From: Rhodamnia argentea | Taxonomy: Eukaryota; Streptophyta; Magnoliopsida; Myrtales; Myrtaceae | Direction of reading: 5' to 3' | NCBI RefSeq assembly: GCF_020921035.1 | Contig: NC_063151.1 | Location: forward strand, 24,310,934-24,374,933 | DNA length: 64,000 nucleotides | Shown: piece by piece, positions 24,180 to 42,445 of the stretch | Numbering within the stretch: the stretch's first letter is position 1 | Layout: every line of letters starts with the position of its first letter | Made by a program: the position numbers and the translations under genes | Notes under the pieces: model-generated | Databases searched by the model: none | Told to the model about the DNA's origin: nothing | Seen by the model: the letters and a program-made list of their open reading frames with translations, nothing else

Positions 24180-24388
24180 CATAACGACGACGATCTCTGC
24201 AGCAAGCGAGCGAGCGGGCGAGCTTCCTCCACTTCACTTGCACTTTCCCGTGCGCTGAAGTCACTCACCTTTTTTGCCCCTCTCTATCTCTCTCTCTGAA
24301 TCGCAGTCTGTCCCGGCCATCTGGGTCGCTTCGGATTGGGAGACGCTTCACGCCCGCCGCCGGTTTTCTGCGACCGAGGTCATCCGGA
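24180..24388 (+). promoter_or_regulatory. Leader and core promoter side of VHA-A
   Basis: Pyrimidine-rich sequence with tctctatctctctctctg just before the first exon. This is typical of plant 5' UTRs and Y-patch promoters. The transcription start cannot be fixed by eye. Confidence 0.4.
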
Positions 24389-30279
<5,891 letters not shown>

Positions 30280-30724
30280 TTCAAAAGTTCTATACCGAAG
30301 ATTTCTATCGATCATCAGGTCGATGGTTCTGGCGGCTGCGCTGAAAAAGTTCACTTGCCCCTTTGGCTGTGCATCAGAATCAAGAGTGTCCATAGATAAA
30401 GATTGCCAGCTCCAGCCTCAGGCTAGCATTTTCATTTTGGTTGGATGTACAAAATAAGATGCAAGCTGTTCTGTCTCTTCCGGGGCATCCGGTGAGAAAA
30501 AGATGCTGAGATTCCCAATGGTCTGTGCTTATTTAATGTGGTTTGACCAACGGTCCCTTGTGTTTACAAAAGATAATTAGGCGTGATTTGACATGAGATG
30601 AAGCTTAACAATACACTTCTTGCCCTTGTTGTTCTGGTGCCCGGGAGGATCGTGTACTTGTACAGTAGAGCTGTGTTTGAATTGGGATAGGATATGCTAA
30701 ACAGGAATACCAAATCCTCCGGAT

Positions 30725-30730
30725 AATAAA
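30725..30730 (+). terminator. Candidate polyadenylation signal of VHA-A
   Basis: AATAAA about 446 bases after the VHA-A stop, in an AT-rich context. No competing canonical signal was noted closer to the stop. Confidence 0.5.
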
Positions 30731-31970
30731 GATTGACATATATAATTCATCAAGTGCGGAATTTTCGGCGTCCACCGGCATTGTCTTTGTGTTGCCTCTG
30801 GAAGATTTATAGCCTCTTCATCACCGTCATCCCCTGAGATGCAGGGGATGACTCAGCGTCCTTCGACGAGGTATCTGGCGCCGGAGCAGAGTCCTGTTTT
30901 TTGTCCACAACGATACTGAGTCACCGTGTCAATGAGTTGGTGCAGGCGGAGAAGAGTTTCAACCATTTATGTTTGAGGTGGTGAACGCACTGCTCCCATT
31001 AGTTCAACAAGAGAACACGAGCAAGAAATCTTCCTTTGGAACGATCAGAGGGCATCTCGAAGTCCCGATGATACATATGCCTATGAGAAAACTTTCGAAC
31101 GGTTGGATCCCAAAAAAAAAATTCGTATCTAATTCAGGGTTATCCCACCTCTTTCCCCAGATTTTTATCCAGACGAATCCGAATTTGTCCAGTTTGGAGT
31201 AGGTCCCCGGACAGGACTCAAATCCGGGCTACCAAATGCAACCCAGAAGGTTTACGAAGTTCGAGTCACATACCAACGGGGAAAGCAATGGTCTGTCTGG
31301 CGCTTCTAACAAAACCTTTCATGAACCATGTACTTGGACTATAGTCTCGCTTTGTTGAAAGGACGTAATCAGGACGATTGTACAGAGAAATGCGCAAGAA
31401 ACTTTGCAAGAAAGGTTAGCACGGCATAGCCAACAATTCTGAATACTAGCCGCTTCCGAATCCAAGGTCTGGAAGAAACATGATACTAAAGCAGCATCAA
31501 CTATTGGCGTTATAAGTTGCAATCTTCCTCGTTGTTCAGCGAAGTCTTGTGAAAATTCAGTTAGGTAGCTGAGGGCCAATTCAATTCTTATCAATGCAAT
31601 GTGAGCGGACCCTCTATACTTCATTCATTTTCAACGTCTTCCAATGCTCTTAGTTCTCTCCAAAGAACTTTCTTGAGAATCACAAGTACTTAATCCAAAA
31701 CCATTTCCGACACAACTCGAAAAGAAAGCCAAAAAAGGATCAATTAAATTTCAAGAGCTAATCCCAATATCTTTTTTCAATAAGAAATCAAGAAAAAGGT
31801 GCTGTAGCTGCTCCATCACCATCACCCATTGCCAAACTGACTTGAGGTTTTCGATCGAAATACTTAACCAAGGTTCAACAATGACATAATGCACAGAAAG
31901 TTGTGAAATCTCAGTAACATACATGAAATTTGCTCTGGCAACCTTCATGGCTCATGGAACCGATCCTCAG
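30731..31970. other. Interval between two convergent genes
   Basis: The right part should be the 3' UTR of the FAM32A-like gene. A perfect 8-bp hairpin (catcccct / aggggatg, 30828-30850) lies in the left part. Short open frames on both strands are not recognisable. Confidence 0.4.
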
Positions 31971-32815
31971 TTATCCTGGGCCAACTTTCGGGATGTCGTA
32001 ATGTTCGCTCATGTTGGCGAGGTACTGGTTGAAATCCTGTATCCTGTCGCGGTGAGACTTGTTAGCTGTCTTTGCCAGCCTCTTGACATCGATCTGCTCC
32101 CTCTGCTCTATGTATCGCTTTTCAGAGGGCGTCAGCTGATGATCGTACGGAGCAGCGTTGCCTTCTTCACTCAACTTGCTCTCATCATTTACATCCCCTT
32201 CCTTAGGTTCATTCGACAGCGCTGCACCGTCATCCCCTGCGCGAGTAGCCAAGAGCTCAGATAGACTCGCCACGCGAGAGAGTTCTAGGTATTGGACATG
32301 TAGAGTCAGGCAGATAAATCACCCAAAATTTACTTCACCATTAATTTCTTGGCATAGTAAAACTGATTTTAAACCATAATTTGAAACAGGAAGTTGCCTC
32401 AAACCCGCATAAGAACATCCATTTGACATCGTACATCGCATTAGTCTCGACAATACTTAAAATTCCAACAGCAATATACAGATAGATATATGGCAGCTAC
32501 CCCCACACGAGCAGTTGCACACGGCAGAAGAGATTCTCCCAGGATGGGATAAAATTGCCGGTGAATCAAGTCAACTAAAGCTCTAATTCAAACGAAATTA
32601 ACTGTTAATACACGGTGGTAAAAGTGGTATGCAGCCGTTGAAAACGAGTACAAACCAGCGGCGGGGAGCTCGGATTCGATGACCTCGGAGATGGGGTCCT
32701 GATGCTGCTGGTGCTTTGGCTTCTTCTTCTTCTTCTTCACTCCTCCAGCCTTCACATCCAAAGCTTTCCCTTTCAGCTTCAACTTCCCTCCCACGACACT
32801 CTCATAACCCGACAT
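31971..32815 (-). CDS. FAM32A-like protein, 141 residues
   Basis: Human FAM32A is a small nuclear protein that stabilises exon docking in the catalytic spliceosome; the plant protein is presumed to act similarly. Two exons, 32656-32815 and 31971-32236, join in frame. The N-terminus MSGYESVVGGKLKLKGKALD leads to a lysine run (VKKKKKKPKH, about 26-35). An acidic linker follows. The highly conserved end reads LTPSEKRYIEQREQ, RLAKTANKSHRDRIQDFN, QYLANMSEHYDIPKVGPG and stops, as in the animal protein. Length and ends match the family. It converges with VHA-A. A CT run at 33180-33201 lies upstream. The family call is secure; the spliceosome role is by homology. Confidence 0.93.
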
Positions 32816-33310
32816 CTCCCCCCAACACTGTCGTTACAAAAATAAAAATAAAAATCAAACGTTGTTGCCAAACAACAAGAAGATCGAATCTTGAACGTCG
32901 ACTAGCAAATCCAGTTCCAGCCAAAACCCCGCGACGAGATCAAAGTTCGCAACCAATTCGCCGTGCTTCCGGATCACTCGATTGGAAAAAAGATGCGCCG
33001 AATTCTGATGGAAGATACGAAATCTGAGATCACGCGCGACGGGAACAGCAAACACAGGGATGGAGGACGAATCAAGCATGCCACCTCAAACCGGTATAAA
33101 ATCATCGGCACATGAACCCTAGAATCGTACCTGGAAACGACCAGACTCGAATTCCCGCTGCTTTCACTGCGTCGAAACCCCTTCCCCTCTCTCTCTCTCT
33201 CTCTTCTTCCCACGTAAATTTCCAGAGTCCGATGGGTCATGAAGCGGGTCAAGGCGGATCGGTTCATAGCCCGTTTTATTATGGGGCTAAAAAAAATGAA
33301 GCCTCTTAAT
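32816..33310 (-). promoter_or_regulatory. Leader and promoter side of the FAM32A-like gene
   Basis: Contains a (ct) run at about 33180-33201, read as (ga) on the gene's strand. No coding exon is seen. Such tracts are common near plant transcription starts. Confidence 0.35.
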
Positions 33311-33949
33311 AATTTTTTTTTTTGGCGATGCTATTTTCATCCTCCGTAAAAGATAAAAATACACACCTTTACATTTTACCTCTGTAAAAATTAGCCTTGT
33401 CTAAGAGAGAAAATGTTAAGAAACTTATTTTTTTTCAACGTTATCAAGCACATTTGTCCATTGTTGATTAATTGTCGAGTAAGTTTGGGCACTTTTAGTT
33501 GTATTGTATATAGTATATATCACCGTCAAAACTGCTTCGTATAAATTATCTTTTACATGCACGTAAATATAATAGGATAATGAAACAAAAAAAAAATACC
33601 CTTTAAATATTTTCAACAAGAAATCAAAGTTACTTTCAAGTATTTGACGATGGAATCTAATTAAATCAAAACTTTCTGTAAGATAAGTTTTTTTTTTTAA
33701 ATGCTGGTAAATTTTTATTCATTTTGGATCAACAAGACTTAATATCATTCTTGTTATATTTACGTAAATATATCAAGATGTCTCCACGTGCATAAATTTT
33801 TTTCAGATCAACGTGCTTAGCTTACTGATACTTTTATAACACCTTACTTGTGTTTATGTAAGTGTTTCTCAAATAGTAAGTAAAAAGCTCAAATTCTTTG
33901 ATACAATAAAAGAAAAGACTAGAATGTTTTAGACTTCCGAAAGTGAGAA
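33311..33949. other. AT-rich intergenic, no gene seen
   Basis: Runs of T and A with short open frames and no recognisable content. Confidence 0.45.
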
Positions 33950-34450
33950 AAGTGTTAAAAAAATCCTAAACCTATTGCATTGATACCAATTTAGTCATAA
34001 ACCTATTGCATTTCTGTCAATTTAGTTCTAAACCTTTTGCATTTATGTCAATTCAATCGCAAACTTTTTTCATTTTTTTTAATTGAGCCAATCCGGTCAA
34101 TTTTGGTTGAAAGTTCGTTGACATGAATTTATCTTGCCGCATGTGGTATGACTAACACCGACGTTGATTTTTTTATTATATTTTTAAATATTTTTAATAA
34201 ATATTTTGTTTTTTTCTTCTTTTTCTTTTCTCAATCATTTAAAAATTATTAAAATTATTTAAAGATATTAAAACCTAATTCAAAAACATCCATGTCGGCG
34301 TCGGTCATTCCACGTAAGACAACTAACATCCACTTCGGCGAATTTTTTGCCAAAATTGGCCGAATTGGGGCTCAATTAACAAAAATACAAAAGGTTTAGA
34401 ATTGAATTGACACCAATGCAAAATGTTTAATACTTTTTTGACATTTTTTC
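33950..34450. repeat. Palindromic element, family B, copy 2
   Basis: The left side has the repeated phrases cctaaacctattgcattgat, aaaccttttgcatttatgtc and caattttggttgaaagttc. The right side, inverted, gives ttaaacattttgcattggtg, aaaccttttgtatttttgtt and ccaattttggcaaaaaattc. The arms are about 200 bases each and bracket an AT-rich centre. No transposase is present. Confidence 0.7.
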
Positions 34451-34539
34451 CTATGAAAGTAGAAAATAAAAAAACTTCTCCAAAGAAAAAGCTACGAAAT
34501 AAGAGGAAAATAGATAAGTTTAAATCGGACATAAAATTA

Positions 34540-34922
34540 TTGAACGAAAATAACTAGGACAATAGCCACAAAAAATTTAAAATTATGCCAATTGGGATAC
34601 ATTTACCTTAAATTTTTCTCATGACACTAGAAAATTCAAACTTATACTTGTGTGGCACATTTACTCCTTGTCAATACTCTGTCAATGAAAGCACCTTAAA
34701 AACCTTCCTACATGGACGACCAAAGGCAAATGACGTTAACATGGCACCCACATGCCTCGAGTGACATAAAGACGATATCGTTTTAGCTGAAAAATCCTCT
34801 AAACCTTGAAGGAAGAAAAATGTATCGACATAAGTTAGGGTTATTTATATCGCAACAAAAAGAAAAAAAAGGTCTTATCACAGTGGACATAATTAGGGAT
34901 TTAGGTGATTTTTCCCAAATAA
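34540..34922. repeat. Palindromic element, family C, copy 1
   Basis: The inverted right arm (cacctaaatccctaattatg, gatttttcagctaaaacgat) matches phrases of the copy at 49880-50335 (gccaactatgtccactatg, gatttttcagccaaaaacaa). The left arm carries gccaattgggatacatttacc and tgtgtggcacatttactcc. Non-coding. Confidence 0.6.
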
Positions 34923-35786
34923 CTAAGCTAAAGGAAGCTATGCAGATATGAAAACCACTAAGGCCAATTTCGTCTATTTAGTCATATATGAGGCGAAAAT
35001 AGCCCCTACCAGCTCAATTTTTTATTTCTTTTTTGGGGTCAAACTACCAGTTCTAGTTTGGTCAACGAGTGTCTTGGCAAAATTTACATCTCAAGTATAT
35101 AATCCATGAATATATATTATTGTCTAATGAAGATCCGTTTACAATCTCTCTCCGTTTCCAGTACCGCACACTTTCCGTTCAAGATCAAAATCATATTTGG
35201 TTTCGATCAATGAAAGTTCGAAATTTCGAGTCGATTTCTCCATTCTGTTCAAACTTTTGGCCGAGATAGAAGTCCTGAGAGCTTTTTCTGTGAGGAACGA
35301 ACGAGAGACCAAATTTCGGGATCAAAGGCACAACTTTTACTGATGAAAAAGAATGCGTTGACACAAGATTAAATCGGTCAATGCTAAGAGCTAGAATTTT
35401 CTTATTTATTTTTTTGTCCTTTCTCCGTTTAAATCACACGCCTTCGAAATAAGTTCCACCATGCAATTTCAATGTCAAATCAACACAAAAGCAGAAATAG
35501 AGACGACTGCGTCTGGAAACCTTAATGTTCAAGGCTAACGCTACAGTTACCGAGTGTCGATACTCCAGGTTCGAATCAATGTCATTCAGGATTGGAGAGT
35601 AGCAAAGATAAACGCAATATTAGCTGCTGCTGCATCTATGAGACCTGGAAAGTAGCTCGACCGCCGCATCTCCTATAAAACCAAGTACAGGGACATGTTT
35701 TGAAGTACAGGAGGATGAGCCAAAGCCAATCCCTGTGGACTCCTTTTGCCGACCGTATCTCCCCATACACGATTTCTCGCTGAACC
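34923..35786. other. Intergenic and 3' flank of DWF5
   Basis: No gene seen. The right part should hold the DWF5 3' UTR. Confidence 0.4.
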
Positions 35787-38700
35787 TCAGTAAATACCAG
35801 GAATAATTTGGTATGGTACCTTCTCACAATATGACTTCCAGTACTTCCCGTACCTGAACAGAAAACATTATCAGAAGCGGCTGTTCAGTCTGAGAAAGGG
35901 AGCAAGTAATTGTAAAATCAGATGATGCACAAAGACGAGACTGCAGACTTATTGTTCGTTTTCCAAAAGTTCATTGTTACTAGGAATAGCTATGGACCTT
36001 CATAAGCACAATTGTGGGAACACATGAGACAATTGGGGCCAATCACAAAGATGGTCTATTAACACGGTGTCCATGCTCATGTGTTCTATTAGTAAAATCG
36101 TGACGAAGATAAACATGAGAAAGATATAGGACCAAAAGTCACTCCACCCCCGATTTCACATTGGCACAGTACTCTTCCTCATTCTAGATTACTGCATGTT
36201 CCAGCATCAGGAACGTTGCTCCAACAAAGATACAGATCATTTAATGATGCAAAGGGTCTGAAGACTGGTTTCTATTATGTCAAGACCCCTAAAGCATGGA
36301 GTTTGTCCTAAATCACAAAGTACACAGAGAATACAAAATGAATAAGAGTTGATTGAGAGACATTGCTCCCATTTGATGTCCTCAAGAATGAGCTAGAGAA
36401 ACATATAGACAATTTACTTACTTTGATCGACAACGATCGTCATCTCGTTTTGCCCGGTCAAACAATAGGATTGTAAGAAAGATCACATAAAAATAAGGCA
36501 GAAACTGCAGAAGATTAATGGGGAAAAAAGGTAAGTAGGACTGTCATCATGAAATCACAACTTAGAGTAAATGAAACTGTTAAAACCGAGTTTACATGAT
36601 TAAACAGTGCAGGGACAGTCCAGAAAAAGGCTCCAAGAATCTCAGGTACATAATGAAAGTGACGTGCTAAGCCCCACCTGTGGAAGGAATGAGTGAGTGA
36701 CCATCATAGAACATTCAATCAGTTGTAAGCAGAAGCATGTATATCTCATGTAGACCCATATAACTCATAACTTAACCAATAAATAGATTTCATACTGTTA
36801 ACCCAATGGTCTATCGACAATTTCGTTATGTTCCAGGAAAAATGTAAGCCAATCACCTTGAAAAGCAGAAAGAACTATTTCTCTCGAAAAGCAAACATAA
36901 GCAGTAAACCGCCTAATCACGGAGTTAACAATAGGACTCTTATAGTAGCTTTTAAAATCTTCATGCCAATAATCAGAAGAATTAAAGGCAAACTGACCAT
37001 CCTGAAGTCAAGAGGAGGCTGGTTTTGGTCTCTCCAGATGTCGTAGTGTACGTAGCCATTATCTGTCAAAGAGATCAAAGCTCTCAGTTCCATTTGACAG
37101 ATTCTACCCAATTGAAAGCATAAGAAAAAATTAAAACGATATTAGTGCTAAGCACCTTCGAAGGAGCCTTCCTCCATACTAAGCACTTGCCATTTGTTCT
37201 GCGAAACTCTTGCCTCTGTCTGTCGCAATCATAATTGATGTATATGCACAGAATGCCTGCTGCCAAAATATAAAATGCGAGCTGGAAAAAGAGGACTGTC
37301 AGACTCACCTTATATAAAAGAAGATATGCATTTGTCCTCTCAAGCCTATGTTTAGGCCTGTTAAACTTATGTGACGGAAATTTAAGATATTCCAAAGAAA
37401 GATAATTTTAATGATAATCTGATAGCAAATTTTCCCTAACGTTCAATCTTGCCCTCTCTTTCAGATACAACAGTTAATGACTTGAACACAGATTAGACAG
37501 CCCCAAGTTTATCCGGAGATAATTGTCCCGTGCCAATTTATACTAATACCAGTTTTTCATAGGACACAGTTAGAACCTTAAAATTTAAATCGAGCATTGT
37601 GCGCATGCCACAAAAAATCTCCTAGCCGTATTCCAGATTTTGTCATTAGCATATGTTGACCCAATCAAATAAATTGTACACCACTGATATGGGACTATTA
37701 CTTCAAATCAAGCAAGAGGCTCCACAGAACAAATGACAAAGAGAACCCAAAAAATCCCTGAACCATCTTGATTGAAACTAAGAGTACATTTGAAGACCTT
37801 GCTAAGGAAGATAACCATTGTTTGATGGTTCGCACACAAGTATTTCCTAGAATCAGCTGTGAGGAACAAACTCCTGTTTAGATGTTAAAGCCCTTCCAAT
37901 CAGCCACATTTGAATTTCCAGTAAAAACAATTAAAATTGATTTTAAAAACTAGAAAAAAAAAATTTGGAGCCTTTAAACACTAATTATTTTATTTTATTT
38001 TTTATGTCTTTAAAGAATTTGGGTTCTTCATCCAAAAAATGTCACACTTTTTAACTTTTAATGTAAAGTTAAAATGAAAAGCCAAACCAAATTGCCCACT
38101 TAATCTGAAGGCCAGACCAATAATTACAGTATATTTCTGTCTCTTTGCACACATTCATAATCTCATGAAGTCCACATAATGGTAAACATAGTTAAAAGAT
38201 GCACTTCCACACCTGAGTTCCCAGGTTAACAGGATGATTGACAAGGTACATGCCAGGAGAAGTATAGATGGATGGGACCCATACCAAGCATCCCCAACAG
38301 ATGTAGAAGCCAGCTGCCAAAGTCATTTGAAAAAAAAAAAGTTGAGCATCAGTAAAACCAAATGGAAGGTGCTAAAATTATGGTGGGTGTTCTAAATCTG
38401 CCCAAGCAATAAGATTGCATAAACAAAATGCCGAGTGGCTACTGCAAATCAAGCCATATATAATTCACTAGTAATTAACCAAGAATGAAATACTGTATAT
38501 GCTAGAGCCTCGTCTCTTGATTGTTGCTTATTTCGAATGATTGAATGGACAAACTGATGTTAGCACGTAGAACATAATGAATAACTCATGTGTCAACCTC
38601 GATCATGTGCAATATCCATTGTGTTCCAATATCCGGCTTCCCACCAAAAGAACTTGGTGACGTACACTAGCATCAATATGGTATTCACGAGCATTGAATC

Positions 38701-41700
38701 TGAAACTTTTCCGTTCTGCTCATACTGTAAACACGCAGGTAAGACTATTAGCAGATGATGCAAAGAAATCATCAACCTCCACTCCCAGAAGAAAGAGATC
38801 AGTCTAACAGGAATCAGAATTAATGACATCACTTGACATTTGTAAAAGCAGTTTCCGCTCTTTAAAATGACAAATTCCGAGACTATGTTTCAAGTGCTGG
38901 TCCAGGTATTTCTGAGAACCATAGTGAAAGTAAAAGGTAGGCATCTTAAGAAAATGAAATTGGTGTTTTAATTGTTTTCACCCTTTGTTCTATTTTTGTA
39001 GTAGGACCATTCCAAGATATTACCAATTAGATGGGTCAGAAATTAAGCTTCAACTATGTTTGTCAAAAATTCTACATGTATCATTCCTTGCTAGATGAAG
39101 TTTTGTAATGCAGAGATCGTTGGTATCAATTATATTCTTGCTAAGTCACCAAAAAAAGCATCGGGTACCTGCTTAATGCAATAGGTTAGAGCAAGAACTG
39201 CCCAAGACATCATTCCGAACCTGCAATTTGTGAAGACTTTAATATCAAAGTTCTTGCCAATCCGAGGATAGAGCTCCATACCCTGCAACAAGGTCAAAAT
39301 GTCACTGAAAACAGAAAAGCTGCTTCCAGAAAAAGTAGCAAGAAGCAAAGCCGTAAAGCTGTTCTTGCCATTTCGCTCAAAAGATACATTTGGCTAATAT
39401 TATGAACCAAATTTGAAGTATTTTTTGCGCATAAACATTTTTCATATATCACGTCAAAAGAAGGTATCGTTTTTTAAAAGCGTTCATCGTTAGAAAATAA
39501 TTGGCATCATCTCCAGGTTGAATAAATATCAGTGACACGATTTGCACAAGTGTAATCAATTAGCATCCTCAAAACTAGTACTACTCTCGCCCAAGCACGC
39601 TTAACTTCAGAGTTCTGATGCGATCCGGTGCATTAGCAACAATAACAAGACGAACCACGCCCGGATCACAACTAGTTAAATGTGCATTTCCACATGTTAC
39701 AAAAAAGGATTCTAGAATTGCTTCAAGAGTGACAGATGAAAATCATAGAAAATCTTCTCGAGGAAACCCACAACAGATAAGTTTCTGAGGCTTAATTTTA
39801 CACAAAACCAAACAATGCGGTTCAGAAAATTCCGTTTTAACTTTCAGACCTCATGATGTGCTAAAAGATCAGAAAAAATCATCTGTCTTCTTCTCAAATT
39901 GCCACATTTTGACATCAGAACAACTAACTTGAGCTTTTCAACATGCAGTGCAGCAAAGAAACTGAATTTTTCTGAAGACACTCACCCAATAGAAGTCAAT
40001 TATTATATTCCCTGAAGAACCAGAGTCGGCAGACGATGGTGCCAGGAGACCCTTCAATAGAAGAAAATGTGTCAAACATCAGACATGATTTTGAGCTTTC
40101 CCAAGGGAAAGAGATGTCAGCTTTTCTTTGGGGTTGCATTCTCACTTTAATGTACAGGAAAATACAAAAGATGAAGCTTCCAAGAATGAGTGCGGAGTAT
40201 ATTTCGCCCAAGTGATCATAAACAATAGTTGGGTTAAATATCCCAAACCTGAAAGAAATGGAAAATGATAAATTAATCTAAATGTTATTTGATGACGACA
40301 TCAAACAACACAAGAAACCAAACAATAGTTGTACCATGAATGAAACACGGCAAAGCATAAAATCTGTAACAGAAAGCCTTAAACAGCCGGGCAAACTACT
40401 TAAATTCTTCTAAATACCCAAAGCATGACAACCAGTGAATCAGTGAACCTCCAAGAAAGGGTACTTAGTGCAAGTATCAAAGATGAAGAGGAAGTCCTCC
40501 TGATAGTGAATAACGTCAAATTCAGACTATAGAAATAGATCCAAGTACTTATATGCTCAGACTGAGAAAGCTACTCAAGAACTGCAGAAAGCATAGGAAA
40601 GATGAAGACAGTATAGATAAGTCGCTTATTTTACACAACAGATTGTCAACAGGATATGTCCAGCACCTAGGAAACCACTTGAGAAAACAAAAGAAAGCTC
40701 ATTGTATCCAAGAAGGGGAAAACGTTATGTCGGTAGATACTGTGAGTTGAAACCTTTCCACAAACAAATGCGTGAATGAGAGAATTATTGACTAAAATTG
40801 GCTATCTAAAATAAAAATCCTTTGTCAAGTGCTCCCCTTCCCCACCAGATATTCAATAAGTAGAATGTATGACGACCTTTTATGGAATTTTGAAAAGTAG
40901 AAAAGAAAAAAAAAAAAAATGTTATGAGAACATGGGATAATGACATGAATGGTCCATGAACTTTGGCTCAATGTGCAATATGGTCCTTGAATTTTATTTT
41001 AGTGTGCAATGTCGTCCCTGAATTTTTAATTTGTTCAATGTAGTTCCTAAACTTTTGATTTGTATTCAATTTAGTCCCCGCACTAAATGAGAATATTCAA
41101 TGTGTTCACAGAACTTGAATTAATGGAAGGACAGCATGAAAATTTTCATATAATCTAGAAATAAAATTGAACATGTACTAAAAGTTCAAGGACTCAATTG
41201 AATAAATTTAAAGTCCAAGAATGGCACTGCACATTGGATTAAAGTTCATCCACCACGTTGAATAAATTAAAAGTTAGGGACCACATTGTATATTGGGTCA
41301 AAGTTCAGGAATTATTTGTATCATTTTCCCTACAAACGTTGATTTCTCGAACTAAACCCACGTTGCAGCTGAAGTACATAAAATTATTATCGAAAAGTAC
41401 TCACCACCAAAGGCCAAGATAGGTGATCAAGGTCACAAAATATGCTGCCATTCCGTTTGCCTGCAAGAACCAATAGTTTAAGTCAACATTGTCCATGCAT
41501 CCATCCCATGCGAAGAGAAGACAGCTCATAGCCAAATGGTCCACAAGGTGTACCACTAAGGGGATGGCAAACATAAAGTATGTCAACAAGATATAGAGAC
41601 CTTATACACTGGCTGATTCCCAGCAGGAGATATAGGGCCCTTGACCGTCTTTCCAGGAAGAAGGAGCTGCAGCGCAGCCTCAAATGCAGCATAAACAGCG

Positions 41701-42313
41701 ATGATCTTCCAAGCGATGGAGGTTGGCCTGGGCCATATGTCTAGGAATCCTTGCAGTCCATGCTGCTTCAGGTAATCAAAAGTTTGGGTGATAGACCCAT
41801 CAGCATGCACCATTGTGTACCATCTGCAAGGATAAAACCCCACTCAGATAGTGGCTGTATGTTTTTTCGTAAAAATTCGCATATCATGACAGAGCGAAGT
41901 CAATGATTTCTTTCTATGTGTGCTAGTCAATTGCTAATGCATCAAATCTTTCTTCCAGCTCGTTTACACTGCTCTATAGCAGGTGCTTTTACTCTAAATG
42001 AAGGGTGTCGACTTAAACCCAGTATCCGATGGACTAGAATCTCAAATGCTGAGGAGATCATCAAGTGCCTTGGATATTCAGACACAAAGATTGGCATTGT
42101 CTAAGAACAAGGCTCGGTGTTCAATGCTTCGAGGGAATCAAACAACCCAAATGGACTCGAATCTAGGTTAGACGGTCATTCATATGAAGATGGGCATTGT
42201 GACCACGTAATCGAGCGCGTCGCGATCTAGAACCGGGAGGGTTCACTCACTCCAATCGAGAAAGAACCAGAAGACATGCAAGATTCGCGAAATCAAAAAC
42301 GGCTGGATTTCCG

Positions 42314-42348
<35 letters not shown>

Positions 42349-42445
42349 CTTACAGCAAGATAACGAAGGGAGGGCAGAGAGTGAGGAGCGACAGCATGGA
42401 GAAGTAGGTGACGAGCGGCGAGTGCACGGTCGTCGCTTCCGCCAT
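35787..42445 (-). CDS. DWF5: 7-dehydrocholesterol reductase (sterol delta-7 reductase), 434 residues
   Basis: Reduces the delta-7 double bond of sterol intermediates with NADPH in the ER membrane. This is a late step towards campesterol and brassinosteroids; Arabidopsis dwf5 mutants are dwarf. Thirteen coding exons join in frame: 42354-42445, 41601-41823, 41405-41460, 40146-40248, 39986-40051, 39169-39282, 38598-38724, 38213-38313, 37156-37281, 36998-37062, 36596-36677, 36422-36504, 35787-35853. The length matches the plant family. Family landmarks are GMELYPRIGKNFDIKVFTNC, FFWWEAGYWNTMDIAHDR, GCLVWVPSIYTSPGMYLVN, and the ERG4/ERG24 signature LLLTSGWWGLARHFHYVPE. It ends YQIIPGIY. Many hydrophobic segments agree with a polytopic membrane enzyme. 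Intron 3 contains a family A repeat; intron 1 contains a GA run. Confidence 0.97.
40925..41335. repeat. Palindromic element, family A, copy 2, in DWF5 intron 3
   Basis: The left arm (tccatgaactttggctcaat, gtccttgaattttattttag) is the approximate inverse of the right arm (aaagttagggaccacattgt, gtcaaagttcaggaattatt). The phrase 'caatgtgcaatatggtcc' recurs within each arm, so it is both palindromic and internally repetitive. It lies fully inside the intron 41404-40249. Confidence 0.75.
42316..42346. repeat. (GA)n microsatellite in DWF5 intron 1
   Basis: About 15 uninterrupted ga units (ct on the gene strand) just after the exon 1 donor at 42353. It lies eight bases into the intron, close to the splice site. 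Confidence 0.95.

Noticed and set aside
30822-30836. 15-bp match to the FAM32A exon 2 acceptor, suggesting an alternative last exon
   Set aside because: A 15-bp match in a 64-kb window is close to chance expectation, and the resulting tail has no family support.
30828-30850. 8-bp perfect hairpin between the convergent genes
   Set aside because: Short hairpins are common, and plant genes do not use such terminators.
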